A DNA stretch of 64,000 nt from TMP-86 sp031394735 (GCA_031394735.1 JANMXI010000072.1:1-64000); one strand, 5' to 3'; counted from the first letter of the stretch, positions 48,595-58,132 are shown. The notes: generated by a model from the letters alone, not told the origin. Translations and numbers: made by a program.

Positions 48595-49881
48595 ATGTTG
48601 AAGTCCGCTGCCGAGTTGAAGAAAGAGTGGGAAACGAGTCCGCGATGGATGGGGACCACTCGTGGATACAAAGCAGAGGATGTCGTACGTCTGCGTGGAA
48701 CGGTCGCCATCGAGCACTCACTCGCACGCCTTGGCGCGGAGAAGTTGTGGCGCTATGTCAACGAGAAGCCCTACGTGAATGCGCTCGGCGCAATGACGGG
48801 CAACCAGGCGATGCAACAGGTCAAGGCCGGCCTCGATGCCATCTACCTCTCAGGCTGGCAGGTCGCGGGCGACGCCAATCTCGCCGGCGAGATGTATCCC
48901 GACCAGTCTCTGTATCCCGCGAACTCGGTGCCCGAGGTCATTCGCAAGATCAACAACACGCTGATGCGCGCTGACCAGCTGCATCATGCCGAAGGCAATG
49001 ATTCGATCGACTGGCTCAAGCCCATCGTGGCCGATGCAGAAGCTGGTTTCGGCGGCGTACTGAATGCGTTCGAATTGATGAAGGGCATGATCGATGCCGG
49101 CGCCGCCGGCGTGCATTTCGAGGATCAATTGTCCTCGGCGAAGAAGTGCGGGCACATGGGCGGCAAGGTGCTGGTTCCCACCGCCGAAGCCGTCAACAAG
49201 CTCATCGCGGCGCGCCTCGCGGCCGACGTTTGCAACGTGCCCACGGTGTTGATAGCGCGCACGGATGCCGAGTCCGCCAACCTGCTCACCGCCGATGTGG
49301 ATGCACGCGATCTGCCGTTCATCAAATCCAAGGAGCGCACGGCAGAAGGATTTTTCTACGTGAATGCCGGCATTGATCAGGCCATCGCGCGCGGCTTGGC
49401 GTATGCGCCGCATTGCGACTTGCTGTGGTGCGAAACGGGCGTTCCGGACATCGAGGAAGCCAAGCATTTCGCCGAAGGCATTCACAAACAGTTTCCCGGC
49501 AAGATGCTGGCCTACAACTGCTCACCGTCGTTCAATTGGAAGAAGAAGCTGTCGGATGAGCAGATCGGCAAGTTTCAGCGCGAATTGGGGGCGATGGGTT
49601 ATAAATTCCAATTCGTCACCCTGGCCGGCTTCCACGCATTGAACTATTCAATGTTCCAGCTTGCCAAAGGCTACAAGGCATCTCAGATGACCGCCTATGT
49701 TGCCTTGCAACAGGCGGAATTCGACTCCGAGAAGGACGGTTACACGGCGACCAAGCATCAGCGCGAGGTCGGCGCCGGCTATTTCGACGACGTCACCCAG
49801 ACCGTCACGGCAGGCACCTCGTCGATCACCGCGTTGAAGGGTTCAACGGAGGAAGCTCAATTTCAGAAGGCGCACGGCTAG
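48595..49881 (+). CDS. aceA: Isocitrate lyase
   Basis: 428 residues from ATG 48595 (AGGAG at 48583-48587). Catalytic motif KKCGHMGGKVL, plus FHFEDQ-like GVHFEDQLSSA and LIARTDAESANLL. Splits isocitrate to glyoxylate and succinate. With aceB it completes the glyoxylate shunt, useful for growth on acetate or fatty acids and fitting a PHA-storing cell. No isocitrate dehydrogenase kinase (aceK) follows. Confidence 0.97.
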   Translation: MLKSAAELKKEWETSPRWMGTTRGYKAEDVVRLRGTVAIEHSLARLGAEKLWRYVNEKPYVNALGAMTGNQAMQQVKAGLDAIYLSGWQVAGDANLAGEMYPDQSLYPANSVPEVIRKINNTLMRADQLHHAEGNDSIDWLKPIVADAEAGFGGVLNAFELMKGMIDAGAAGVHFEDQLSSAKKCGHMGGKVLVPTAEAVNKLIAARLAADVCNVPTVLIARTDAESANLLTADVDARDLPFIKSKERTAEGFFYVNAGIDQAIARGLAYAPHCDLLWCETGVPDIEEAKHFAEGIHKQFPGKMLAYNCSPSFNWKKKLSDEQIGKFQRELGAMGYKFQFVTLAGFHALNYSMFQLAKGYKASQMTAYVALQQAEFDSEKDGYTATKHQREVGAGYFDDVTQTVTAGTSSITALKGSTEEAQFQKAHG

Positions 49882-49941
49882 TACGTACCAGTCGGTGTTC
49901 GGTTGCGCTCGGGTTAGTCCAAAGTCCAGCGCGATCAACGG

Positions 49942-49977
49942 CGGGCTACGCGAACATTCGCGTAGCCCGTTTTTTTT
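49942..49977 (+). terminator. Rho-independent terminator after aceA
   Basis: A 12-bp perfect stem (49942-49953 with 49958-49969) with loop ACAT, followed by eight T residues. It ends the aceBA transcript. Confidence 0.95.
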
Positions 49978-49989
49978 AAGGGTAGGGAT

Positions 49990-50619
49990 ATGAACAGCCG
50001 TTTCGATCCCGATTGCCGTCGTTGTCCGCGGCTTGCTGCCTTCCTCGCCAGCGTCAAGGAGCGGCATCCCGACTACTATTGCCGGCCTGTGCCACCCTTC
50101 GGAGACGCGCAGGCGCGAATGCTGATCGTGGGGCTGGCCCCCGGCTTGCACGGCGCGAACCGAACGGGCCGCCCGTTCACCGGCGACTTCGCCGGGATAC
50201 TGCTATATGAAACTTTGCATCGCCTGTCGCTGGCGAGTCGCCCCGTATCCGTGGCCGCGGACGATGGACTGACGCTTCACAACGTGCGCATCACCAACGC
50301 AGTGAAATGCCTGCCGCCTGCGAACAAACCCGAGCCCGCCGAAATCACCACTTGCAATGCGTATCTGCGGGCGGAACTCGACGACTTCACGCAAGGCCGG
50401 GTCATTCTTGCGCTGGGCCTGATCGCGCACGGAGCAATCCTCAAAGCTCTGTCATTGCGTGCATCGGCCCACAAGTTCGCTCACGGCGCGGAGCATGCGC
50501 TGCCCGGTGGGCGAATCCTGGTGGATTCCTATCATTGCAGCCGTTACAACACGCAGACCCGGCGCCTGACTGCCGCCATGTTCGAGACTGTCGTGGCGCG
50601 CGCGCTTGCCTTGAACTGA
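49990..50619 (+). CDS. Uracil-DNA glycosylase, type 5 (UDGb)
   Basis: 209 residues. GLAPGLHGANRTGRPFTGDFAG (motif 1 with the catalytic loop), NAVKCLPPANKP, and SYHCSRYNTQTRRLT match UDGb family motifs. Cysteines (CRRCPRL and later Cys) fit a 4Fe-4S cluster. Removes uracil and other deaminated bases from DNA. Two bases of Cys-Arg differ from common HPSR (here HCSR). Followed by uvrC; two DNA-repair genes in a row. Confidence 0.9.
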   Translation: MNSRFDPDCRRCPRLAAFLASVKERHPDYYCRPVPPFGDAQARMLIVGLAPGLHGANRTGRPFTGDFAGILLYETLHRLSLASRPVSVAADDGLTLHNVRITNAVKCLPPANKPEPAEITTCNAYLRAELDDFTQGRVILALGLIAHGAILKALSLRASAHKFAHGAEHALPGGRILVDSYHCSRYNTQTRRLTAAMFETVVARALALN

Positions 50620-50629
50620 AACGTTGCCC

Positions 50630-52459
50630 ATGAGCGAAGCAGCCGTCGTCTTCGATTCAAAATCCTTCGTCGATTCATTGCCGGGCAAACCCGGCGTGTA
50701 TCGCATGCAGGGAGCGTCCGGCGAGATTCTCTATGTCGGCAAGGCACGCAATCTGAAAAATCGCGTGTCCTCGTATTTTCTGCCCAGCAATGTGATTCCC
50801 AAAGTGCAGGCGCTGGTACGCCTCACGGTCAACATGGAAGTGACCATCACGCGTTCGGACACCGAGGCGCTGCTGCTCGAATACAACCTCATCAAGAAGC
50901 ATCGGCCACGATTCAATGTGGTGTTGCGCGATGACAAGAGCTTTCCGTATCTACGCCTCACCACCACTCAGGAATTTCCACGGCTGACGCTGTACCGCGG
51001 ATCGCGCAAGGAACCGGGTCGGTATTTCGGCCCGTATCCTTCTGCAGGCGCCGTTCGCCAGACGCTGCACGAACTCCAAAAACTATTTCGGTTGCGCAAT
51101 TGCGAGGACAGCTATTTCGCCAATCGCTCGCGACCGTGCCTGCAATATCAGATTCAACGCTGCACCGGCCCCTGCGTCGGTCTGATTTCGCGCGAGGACT
51201 ATGCACGCGATGTGGACACGGCGGTCAAGGTGCTCGAGGGCCGCACTCAAGATGTGAACGATGAACTGGGTCGTCGCATGGAGGATGCCGCGCAGGCGCT
51301 CGAATTCGAAAAGGCCGCGAGATTTCGCGATCAACTCGCCAGTCTGCGGGCGGTGCAGGCGCAGCAGGCGATCACGGCGGCGGAGCGACACGATGCGGAT
51401 ATCGTGGCGGTGGCATCCTCCAACGGCGAATATTGCGTCGTGCTGATGTTCGTGCGCGCCGGTCACAGCCTCGGCAGCACCGCCTTCTTCCCCTCGGCGC
51501 CGTTCGCGGAAGGACCTGAGGTGCTGAGTGCGTTTTTATCGCAGTACTACCTGGAGCGGGAGGCGCCGACGGAAATCATCGTCGAACATGGCCTGGAGGA
51601 AGCGGAGTTGCTCGAGAACACGTTCGCCGAGCGCTCCGGCCACAAGGTACGCATTGCGCATTCCGTGCGCGGCATCCGGCTTCGCTGGCTGCAGATGGCG
51701 CAGACCAATGCCATCGAAGCGCTCAAGATGCGCGCGCTGGCCAAGACCAACATCGAAGAGTCCTTGGAAGAACTGCGCGTAGCGCTCGAATTGCACAAGA
51801 CGCCGCAGCGCCTGGAGTGCTTTGACATCAGCCACACGGGCGGAACGGAAACGGTCGCCTCGTGCGTCGTATTCGGACCCGAGGGTCCCTTAAAGTCCGA
51901 GTACCGCCGGTTCAACATCGCAGATATTGAGCCCGGCGACGACTACGCCGCCATGTTCCAGGCGTTGACCCGGCGCTATAAACGCATTCGGGAAGGCGAG
52001 GTTGTCGCACCCGATGTGCTGCTCATCGACGGTGGCAAAGGCCAGTTGGCGCAGGCTGAAAAAGTGCTCTCGGAATTACAGGTGCAAGGTGTATTGCTGG
52101 CGGGCGTCGCGAAAGGCGCCGACCGTAGGCCGGGACAGGAGCGGCTGTTCTTGTTGGACCGGGATACCCCGATTATACTGGCCTCAGACTCGCGCGCCTT
52201 GCATCTCGTCCAACGTATTCGTGACGAGGCGCATCGCTTCGCAATCTCTGGCCACCGTCGCAAACGTGCAAAGCGGCACAACCAGTCGATATTGGAAACG
52301 ATTCCCGGACTGGGTCCGGTAAAGCGGCGCGAACTGCTGAAGCAATTCGGCGGAATGCAGGGAATCTTGCGTGCGGGTACTCACGATTTGGCGGGTGTTC
52401 GCGGTGTGGGACCAGAGCTTGCGCAAGTGATCTATGAACATCTCCACCCAGGCAGCTGA
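50630..52459 (+). CDS. uvrC: Excinuclease ABC subunit C
   Basis: 609 residues from ATG 50630. N-terminal GIY-YIG nuclease (GVYRMQGASGEILYVGKARNLK), a UVR domain (DELGRRMEDAAQALEFEKAA), the RNase H-like C-terminal nuclease (FDISHTGGTETVASCVVF, LLIDGGKGQ), and a C-terminal HhH pair (IPGLGPVKRRELLKQFGG). Makes both incisions in nucleotide excision repair. Its end overlaps pgsA by 26 bases. Confidence 0.97.
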   Translation: MSEAAVVFDSKSFVDSLPGKPGVYRMQGASGEILYVGKARNLKNRVSSYFLPSNVIPKVQALVRLTVNMEVTITRSDTEALLLEYNLIKKHRPRFNVVLRDDKSFPYLRLTTTQEFPRLTLYRGSRKEPGRYFGPYPSAGAVRQTLHELQKLFRLRNCEDSYFANRSRPCLQYQIQRCTGPCVGLISREDYARDVDTAVKVLEGRTQDVNDELGRRMEDAAQALEFEKAARFRDQLASLRAVQAQQAITAAERHDADIVAVASSNGEYCVVLMFVRAGHSLGSTAFFPSAPFAEGPEVLSAFLSQYYLEREAPTEIIVEHGLEEAELLENTFAERSGHKVRIAHSVRGIRLRWLQMAQTNAIEALKMRALAKTNIEESLEELRVALELHKTPQRLECFDISHTGGTETVASCVVFGPEGPLKSEYRRFNIADIEPGDDYAAMFQALTRRYKRIREGEVVAPDVLLIDGGKGQLAQAEKVLSELQVQGVLLAGVAKGADRRPGQERLFLLDRDTPIILASDSRALHLVQRIRDEAHRFAISGHRRKRAKRHNQSILETIPGLGPVKRRELLKQFGGMQGILRAGTHDLAGVRGVGPELAQVIYEHLHPGS

Positions 52460-53033
52460 CGTCAAGTCCCAGTTCAATCTTCCCAATGCCTTGACCTGGC
52501 TGCGCATCTTCATGGTGCCCGCCATCATCGTGCTGTTTTATCTCCCCTATGCCTGGGCGGATCCTGCCGCCTGCGCCGGCTTCGCGCTGGCCGGCATCAC
52601 CGATACGCTGGACGGCTATTTCGCGCGCAAGCTGCACCTGACCTCGCGACTCGGCGCGTTTCTGGACCCGGTGGCCGACAAACTGATCGTGGCAACCGCT
52701 CTTGTACTGATCGTGAGCAAGGATGCGCGGTGGTTCGTCGTGATCATGGCGGTGGTGATCATCGGCCGCGAAATCGCCGTCTCCGCGCTGCGCGAATGGA
52801 TGGCGGAGATCGGCGCCAGGGGCCGCATTGCCGTCTCGGGGTGGGGCAAGATCAAGACCGTGGTGCAGATCGTCGGCCTGTCGCTGATGCTGTACCGCCA
52901 GGATTTGTTCGGCCTGCCAATCTACCAACTGGGTTTGGCGCTCAGCGTGATTGCCATGGCGCTGACGCTCTGGTCGATGATTCTGTATTTGCAGGTTGCG
53001 TGGCCGGAATTGCGGGGTAGTTCAAGGCTTTAG
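52434..53033 (+). CDS. pgsA: CDP-diacylglycerol-glycerol-3-phosphate 3-phosphatidyltransferase
   Basis: 199 residues, four to six transmembrane helices. CDP-alcohol transferase motif DTLDGYFARKLHLTSRLGAF followed by LDPVADK. Makes phosphatidylglycerolphosphate at the inner membrane. The ATG lies inside the uvrC end (26-base overlap), and the three tRNAs follow in the E. coli order. Confidence 0.95.
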   Translation: MNISTQAADVKSQFNLPNALTWLRIFMVPAIIVLFYLPYAWADPAACAGFALAGITDTLDGYFARKLHLTSRLGAFLDPVADKLIVATALVLIVSKDARWFVVIMAVVIIGREIAVSALREWMAEIGARGRIAVSGWGKIKTVVQIVGLSLMLYRQDLFGLPIYQLGLALSVIAMALTLWSMILYLQVAWPELRGSSRL

Positions 53034-53056
53034 CGTCGAAAGCCGACGTGTTCTTC

Positions 53057-53084
53057 TTGACTCCGCCGGCCGCTTCCCTACAAT
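53057..53084 (+). promoter_or_regulatory. Sigma-70 promoter of the tRNA cluster
   Basis: TTGACT (53057-53062), 16-base spacer, TACAAT (53079-53084). The -10 is followed by a GC-rich discriminator (GCGGCTCGC), as in stringently controlled stable-RNA promoters. The first tRNA starts 19 bases further on. Confidence 0.8.
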
Positions 53085-53103
53085 TGCGGCTCGCTTTAGA
53101 AGG

Positions 53104-53179
53104 GCGGGAATAGCTCAGTTGGTAGAGCGCAACCTTGCCAAGGTTGAGGTCGGGAGTTCGAGCCTCCTTTCCCGCTCCA
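53104..53179 (+). tRNA. glyW: tRNA-Gly (GCC)
   Basis: 76 bases. Acceptor GCGGGAA pairs with TTCCCGC; anticodon stem CAACC / GGTTG with loop TTGCCAA, anticodon GCC; TTCGAGC T-loop; encoded CCA. Follows pgsA. Confidence 0.97.
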
Positions 53180-53194
53180 TTTTGTCGACGACCC

Positions 53195-53268
53195 GGCTAG
53201 GTGGCAGAGTGGTCATGCAGCGGCCTGCAAAGCCGCGTACGCCGGTTCGATCCCGACCCTAGCCTCCA
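53195..53268 (+). tRNA. cysT: tRNA-Cys (GCA)
   Basis: 74 bases. Acceptor GGCTAGG pairs with CCTAGCC; anticodon stem GCGGC / GCCGC with loop CTGCAAA, anticodon GCA; encoded CCA. Confidence 0.96.
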
Positions 53269-53277
53269 TTCGAATCA

Positions 53278-53363
53278 GCCCTCGTGGCGGAATTGGTAGA
53301 CGCAACGGACTTAAAATCCGTCGGTTAAAAGCCATGCCGGTTCGATTCCGGCCGAGGGCACCA
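53278..53363 (+). tRNA. leuZ: tRNA-Leu (TAA)
   Basis: 86 bases with a long variable arm. Acceptor GCCCTCG pairs with CGAGGGC; anticodon stem ACGGA / TCCGT with loop CTTAAAA, anticodon TAA; encoded CCA. Confidence 0.96.
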
Positions 53364-53365
53364 TG

Positions 53366-53387
53366 TCGCAATCTTGCGAATTTACTT
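53366..53387 (+). terminator. Weak hairpin after tRNA-Leu
   Basis: TCGCA, loop ATCT, TGCGA, then ATTTACTT. Possible tRNA operon terminator. Confidence 0.35.
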
Positions 53388-53432
53388 CGGACAGTGGCCT
53401 CAACCGATTGATTTAGCTAAGCTCTAGCCCAG

Positions 53433-54062
53433 ATGAATACCTCCTCCAAATCGCTTAAGCTGGATGGCATCCACGTGTGGCGGGGAGATCGTCACGTGCT
53501 GCGCGGCGTTAGTTTCAAAATTGGCCCCGGCCAGCTGCTGCACATCGTCGGTTCCAACGGCGCCGGCAAGACGACTTTGTTGCGAGTCGCGTGCGGTTTG
53601 ATCGCGCCCGAAGAAGGCCAGGTCTTCTGGCAGGACTCCAACATCCGTGCCGATCGCGCTGGCTATCAATCTCAGATCGCCTTCGCCGCCCACGAAGCGG
53701 CGCTGAAAGCCGACCTCACCGCGCTGGAGAATCTGCGCTTTGCCATCGGTCTGCGCCGCGCCGTCAGCGCGAAGGAATTGCTGGCGAGCCTTGCGCGCAC
53801 CGGTGCAGATGCCTACGCGGACCTGCCGGCCCGCGTTCTGTCGGCCGGGCAGAAGCGACGAGTTGCCATGGCCCGAGTATTGGCCTCGAAAGCGCCGCTG
53901 TGGCTGCTGGATGAGCCTTTTTCAAATCTGGACGATGCGGGAGTACGGCTCATTTCCGATCTGGTTGGCACTCATGTGCACGACGGCGGCTTTGCCGTCG
54001 TGGTGGCGCACCATGGCCTGGAACTGGGGTTGGGTGCGACGACGCTGGAACTGGCCGCATGA
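53433..54062 (+). CDS. ccmA: Haem exporter ATP-binding protein CcmA
   Basis: 209 residues. ABC ATPase: Walker A GSNGAGKTT, signature LSAGQKRR, Walker B LWLLDEPFSNLD, switch His in VVAHHGLEL. With CcmB and CcmC it drives release of haem-bound CcmE in System I cytochrome c maturation. First gene of ccmABCDEFGHI; overlaps ccmB by four bases. Confidence 0.96.
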   Translation: MNTSSKSLKLDGIHVWRGDRHVLRGVSFKIGPGQLLHIVGSNGAGKTTLLRVACGLIAPEEGQVFWQDSNIRADRAGYQSQIAFAAHEAALKADLTALENLRFAIGLRRAVSAKELLASLARTGADAYADLPARVLSAGQKRRVAMARVLASKAPLWLLDEPFSNLDDAGVRLISDLVGTHVHDGGFAVVVAHHGLELGLGATTLELAA

Positions 54063-54739
54063 GCGTGTCCGCGGCCGGCGTGCTGCAACTCATCATCCGC
54101 CGCGAAATGCGACTGAGCTTCCGGCGGCCGGATCAATTGATCCAACCGCTGATGTTTTTCCTGATCGTGACCACCTTGTTTCCGCTGGCGTTGAGCCCTC
54201 AATTGTCGGTATTGCGAGATATTGCACCCGGTGTGCTTTGGGTGGGCGCCTTGCTATCGTCGCTGCTGGCGGTGGAGGGGATGTTTCGTGCCGACGCCGA
54301 CGATGGAACCTTGGAACAGTTGCTGTTGTCGGGACATTCATTGACTCTGATCGTCATCGCCAAGACCCTTGCCCATTGGCTGCTGAGCGGACTGGCGCTG
54401 GTGTTGTTGGCGCCGGTGATGGCGGCTGCACTGAGCGTTCCGGCACAGGCCTTCGGGCCGATCATGCTCGGCTTAGGCTTGGGCACGTTGACTTTGAGTT
54501 GGCTGGGGGCGATTGGCGCCGGGCTCACCGTGGGCCTTAAGAGAGGCAGCGTCATGCTGTCGCTGATCGTTCTGCCGCTCGCCATGCCGTTGCTGATTTT
54601 CGGGGCGAGCGCGACGGATCGGGCCATTCACGGCGACAGTGCCGCAGGACCGTTATATCTGTTGGCCGCGCTGTGCGCGTTCACCACGACGCTCGCGCCC
54701 TTTGCGGCGAGCGCCGCGCTGCGAATTACGTTGGAATAA
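54059..54739 (+). CDS. ccmB: Haem exporter membrane protein CcmB
   Basis: 226 residues, about six transmembrane helices. Family motifs: REMRLSFRRPDQLIQPLMFF and the acidic loop EGMFRADADDGTLEQLLLSG. Membrane half of the CcmAB transporter. Starts in the ccmA stop (ATGA). Confidence 0.95.
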   Translation: MSVSAAGVLQLIIRREMRLSFRRPDQLIQPLMFFLIVTTLFPLALSPQLSVLRDIAPGVLWVGALLSSLLAVEGMFRADADDGTLEQLLLSGHSLTLIVIAKTLAHWLLSGLALVLLAPVMAAALSVPAQAFGPIMLGLGLGTLTLSWLGAIGAGLTVGLKRGSVMLSLIVLPLAMPLLIFGASATDRAIHGDSAAGPLYLLAALCAFTTTLAPFAASAALRITLE

Positions 54740-54772
54740 AATGATGATGATTCAAGTCTGGCAGGGTGTGCG

Positions 54773-55513
54773 ATGAAATGGACCTGGTTTCATAGGCTGG
54801 GATCGCCGCCCTATGTGTATCGTCTGGCGACGACCGTCGCGCCGTGGCTGTACGGGTTGGCCGCGCTGACCATCGGCTACGGCGTCATTGCCGGTTTGTT
54901 TTTTGCGCCGCCAGACTATCAGCAAGGCGATGCCTTTCGAATCATCTACGTGCACGCACCCGCGGCCTGGATGTCGTTGTCGGCCTACACGACCATGGCC
55001 ATCGCAGGTGCCGTGGCATTGATCTGGCGCATCAAGATCGGTCATGCAATCGCAGCCGCATGTGCACCCATCGGCGCTTCGTTTACGGTGGCGGCGCTGG
55101 TTACCGGGTCCTTGTGGGGCCGGCCGATGTGGGGAACCTACTGGGCCTGGGACCCACGGCTCACCTCGGAATTGATTTTGATGTTTCTGTACTTCGGCGT
55201 CATGTCGCTGCGCCAGGCGTTCGACGACCCGGCGCGGGGAGATCGCGCGGCCGCGGTGCTCGCCATCGTCGGCGTGGTCAACGTGCCCATCATTCATTAC
55301 TCCGTGCAGTGGTGGAATTCGCTGCATCAAGGCGCAACGGTGGCCAAGTTCGCGAAGCCCTCCATGCCCGGCAGCATGCTCTGGCCGCTGCTGTCGGTGC
55401 TGCTGGGGTTCATGCTGTTTTTCGGCGCCGTCCTGTGCACGCGCTTGCGCGCCGAGGTGTTGAACCGCGAACGTCAATCCAGTTGGATCAAAGAGGCACT
55501 GTCCACCCCATGA
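54773..55513 (+). CDS. ccmC: Haem lyase/transport protein CcmC
   Basis: 246 residues, six transmembrane helices. The WWD domain is WGRPMWGTYWAWDPRLTSEL, with haem-ligand His regions YVHAPAAWMSL and the WWNSLHQGATV loop. It attaches haem to CcmE. The stop overlaps the ccmD ATG. Confidence 0.96.
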   Translation: MKWTWFHRLGSPPYVYRLATTVAPWLYGLAALTIGYGVIAGLFFAPPDYQQGDAFRIIYVHAPAAWMSLSAYTTMAIAGAVALIWRIKIGHAIAAACAPIGASFTVAALVTGSLWGRPMWGTYWAWDPRLTSELILMFLYFGVMSLRQAFDDPARGDRAAAVLAIVGVVNVPIIHYSVQWWNSLHQGATVAKFAKPSMPGSMLWPLLSVLLGFMLFFGAVLCTRLRAEVLNRERQSSWIKEALSTP

Positions 55514-55680
55514 ATGACTCCATTTTTGCGATGGGTGGATATGCAGCGTATGTCTGGCCGAGCGTCCTGCTGGTGTTGGGTGTCCTCGGCTGGAACATCT
55601 GGTCGGCAATGAGACAATTGGCGCAAGCTCAAGCGTGCGCGCGGCGCGCGCAGACGGCAAAGGAATCGGTGCAACTATGA
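55510..55680 (+). CDS. ccmD: Haem exporter protein CcmD
   Basis: 56 residues. ATG 55510 overlaps the ccmC stop (ATGA), and its own stop overlaps ccmE. Starts MNDSIFAMGGYAAYVWPSVL with one transmembrane helix and a basic, Ala/Gln-rich cytoplasmic tail, as in CcmD. It tethers CcmE to the CcmABC complex. Easily missed because it is so short. Confidence 0.92.
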   Translation: MNDSIFAMGGYAAYVWPSVLLVLGVLGWNIWSAMRQLAQAQACARRAQTAKESVQL

Positions 55681-56147
55681 CGCCTCGTCGAAAGCGATTG
55701 TTCGTGGTGTTGGGAATTCTGGGCGGCGTAGCTGCCTCGGTGGCGCTCGCCGTCATGGCATCGCGCGAAAACATCATGTTCTATTTTGATCCCACGCAGA
55801 TTGCCGACGGCAAGGCGCCGCAAAACAAGCGCTTTCGCGTCGGCGGCATGGTCGTCAAGGGCAGCGTGCAACGCAACCCCGGCGATCTGCAGGTGAGATT
55901 CGTGCTCAGCGATTACGCGCATGAAGTACCGGTCAAATATTCCGGCGTTCTGCCGGATCTGTTTCGCGAAGGGCAGGGCATCATCGCCCACGGTACGCTC
56001 GACCGCAGTGGAACGTTCGTCGCCGACGAAGTGCTCGCCAAGCACGATGAGAAATACATGCCGCCGGAAGTCGCGGCATCCTTGAAGAATAAGCGTGCAG
56101 CCTCGGCTCCCCAGCCTGCCGTCGCGCCAGGAAATCCACAGACATGA
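55677..56147 (+). CDS. ccmE: Haem chaperone CcmE
   Basis: 156 residues from ATG 55677. N-terminal anchor, OB-fold domain, and the covalent haem-binding His in LAKHDEKYMPPEV. Carries haem across the periplasm to CcmF. Coupled to ccmD and ccmF. Confidence 0.96.
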   Translation: MTPRRKRLFVVLGILGGVAASVALAVMASRENIMFYFDPTQIADGKAPQNKRFRVGGMVVKGSVQRNPGDLQVRFVLSDYAHEVPVKYSGVLPDLFREGQGIIAHGTLDRSGTFVADEVLAKHDEKYMPPEVAASLKNKRAASAPQPAVAPGNPQT

Positions 56148-58132
56148 TTCCAGAACTCGGCCAATTCGCATTGATCCTGGCATTGCTGCTGAGCGTGGCG
56201 CAGGCACTGTTCGGATTGCTCGGCGCGTGGCGTCAGAACACCACCTGGATGATGGTGAGCCGCCCGGCCGTCACCGGACAGTTCGTGTTCGTGGTGCTGG
56301 CGTTCGCCTCACTGGTGTACGCTTTTGTGACCAACGATTTTTCCGTCGCCTACGTCGCCAACAATTCCAACTCACAGTTGCCGCTGTTCTTCCGTATCGC
56401 GGCCGTGTGGGGCGCGCACGAAGGTTCCTTGCTGTTGTGGATATTGATCCTCTCGATCTGGAGTCTGGCAGTGGCCGGATTCAGCCGGCAATTGCCGCTG
56501 TCCTTCTCCAGTCGCGTACTGGGCGTGATGGGACTGGTGAGCACCGGCTTCATGCTGTTTACCTTGTGGACCTCCAGCCCGTTCCAGCGCTTGATGCCGG
56601 CTGCAAGCGATGGTGCTGACCTGAATCCGGTGCTGCAGGATTTCGCGCTCGCCATCCATCCGCCGATGCTGTACACGGGCTATGTTGGATTCTCCGTGGC
56701 CTTTGCGTTTGCCTGCGCGGCGATGCTCGAAGGACGACTCGATCAGACCTGGGCGAAATGGACCCGGCCGTGGACCATCTGGGCATGGCTGTTTCAAACG
56801 GTCGGCATCGCCTTGGGCAGTTGGTGGGCCTACTACGAACTGGGTTGGGGCGGCTGGTGGTTCTGGGATCCGGTGGAGAACGCCTCTTTCATGCCCTGGC
56901 TCGTCGGTACGGCGCTGATTCACTCGCTGGCGGTGACCGAACGGCGCGGTATCTTCAAGAGCTGGACCTTGCTGCTGGCTATCTTCGCCTTCTCACTCAG
57001 CTTGGTCGGCACGTTTCTGGTTCGCTCCGGCGTGTTGGTGTCGGTGCATTCCTTCGCCACAGATCCCACCCGCGGGTACTACATCTTAGGCTTCCTGCTC
57101 GTCACCATCGGCGGCTCCCTCGGCCTGTACGCGTGGCGCGCGCCCAAGCTCTATTCGCCCGGCGGTTTCGAAATGTGGTCGCGCGAATTCTTTCTGCTCG
57201 TCAACAATGTCCTGCTGGTGATCGTCGCCGGCCTCGTGTTGTGGGGCACGCTGTCGCCGCTGGTTTACGAGATGCTGAACATCGGCAAGATTTCGGTCGG
57301 ACCGCCGGTGTTCACGCTGATGTTCATCGTGCCCATGTTGCCACTGCTGTTTTTTCTGGGCGTCGGAATGCACTCGGCCTGGAAGCGCGGGCGGTTGACC
57401 TCGGTCGCCAAGCCCTTGGGGTGGCTGCTGGGCGTTGCGGCAATACTGGCGTTGGTCGTTGCAGGACTCATCTACAAGCAGATTCATTGGGTCGGCTTGC
57501 TGGGCTTCATCGTCGGCTTCTGGATTCTGTTCTCCGCGGTGCTGGATCCGATTCAGCGCTGGCGTCAGGGCACGCGGCCCACTGCCGGCGTGCTGGGGAT
57601 GGCGATCGCGCATTTCGGCGTCGGCATGTTCGCCATCGGCGCCAGCGGCGTGGAAAGCTACAAGATCGAAAAGGATGTGGCCCTGAAGCCCGGCAGCAGC
57701 TTCGTGATATCCGGCTACACCTTCAAGTACATCGACAGCAAACCTGTGCAAGGTCCGAACTACGACGCGGTACAGGCGCGTGTGGAAGTATCACGCGAGG
57801 GCCGACTGATCACGACATTGCAGCCGCAGAAGCGCCGCTATTGGGTCAAGGAAACGGACCTGAGTGAAGCCGCCATCAATGTCGGCTGGGGCCGAGATCT
57901 GTTCGTTGCCATGGGTGATCCGCTGGGGCAGGGCGCCTGGAGCATGCGCATCCAATACAAACCGCTCATCCGCTTCGTGTGGCTGGGCGCAATGGTGATG
58001 GCCATCGGCGGCGTGATCGCCGCAACCGATCGGCGGTACCGAAGCCGTGTGAAATCCCAAGCAACCGAACCGGCCGTGACGCCGACTCCGCCGCCCAAGC
58101 CGATTGCCACGTCGAACGCAGGTCCGCTCTGA
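56144..58132 (+). CDS. ccmF: Cytochrome c haem lyase subunit CcmF
   Basis: 662 residues with many transmembrane helices. WWD domain WGGWWFWDPVENASFMPW, and GFSVAFAFACAAML-type helices. Attaches haem to apocytochrome c with CcmH. Overlaps both neighbours by one to four bases. Confidence 0.97.
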   Translation: MIPELGQFALILALLLSVAQALFGLLGAWRQNTTWMMVSRPAVTGQFVFVVLAFASLVYAFVTNDFSVAYVANNSNSQLPLFFRIAAVWGAHEGSLLLWILILSIWSLAVAGFSRQLPLSFSSRVLGVMGLVSTGFMLFTLWTSSPFQRLMPAASDGADLNPVLQDFALAIHPPMLYTGYVGFSVAFAFACAAMLEGRLDQTWAKWTRPWTIWAWLFQTVGIALGSWWAYYELGWGGWWFWDPVENASFMPWLVGTALIHSLAVTERRGIFKSWTLLLAIFAFSLSLVGTFLVRSGVLVSVHSFATDPTRGYYILGFLLVTIGGSLGLYAWRAPKLYSPGGFEMWSREFFLLVNNVLLVIVAGLVLWGTLSPLVYEMLNIGKISVGPPVFTLMFIVPMLPLLFFLGVGMHSAWKRGRLTSVAKPLGWLLGVAAILALVVAGLIYKQIHWVGLLGFIVGFWILFSAVLDPIQRWRQGTRPTAGVLGMAIAHFGVGMFAIGASGVESYKIEKDVALKPGSSFVISGYTFKYIDSKPVQGPNYDAVQARVEVSREGRLITTLQPQKRRYWVKETDLSEAAINVGWGRDLFVAMGDPLGQGAWSMRIQYKPLIRFVWLGAMVMAIGGVIAATDRRYRSRVKSQATEPAVTPTPPPKPIATSNAGPL

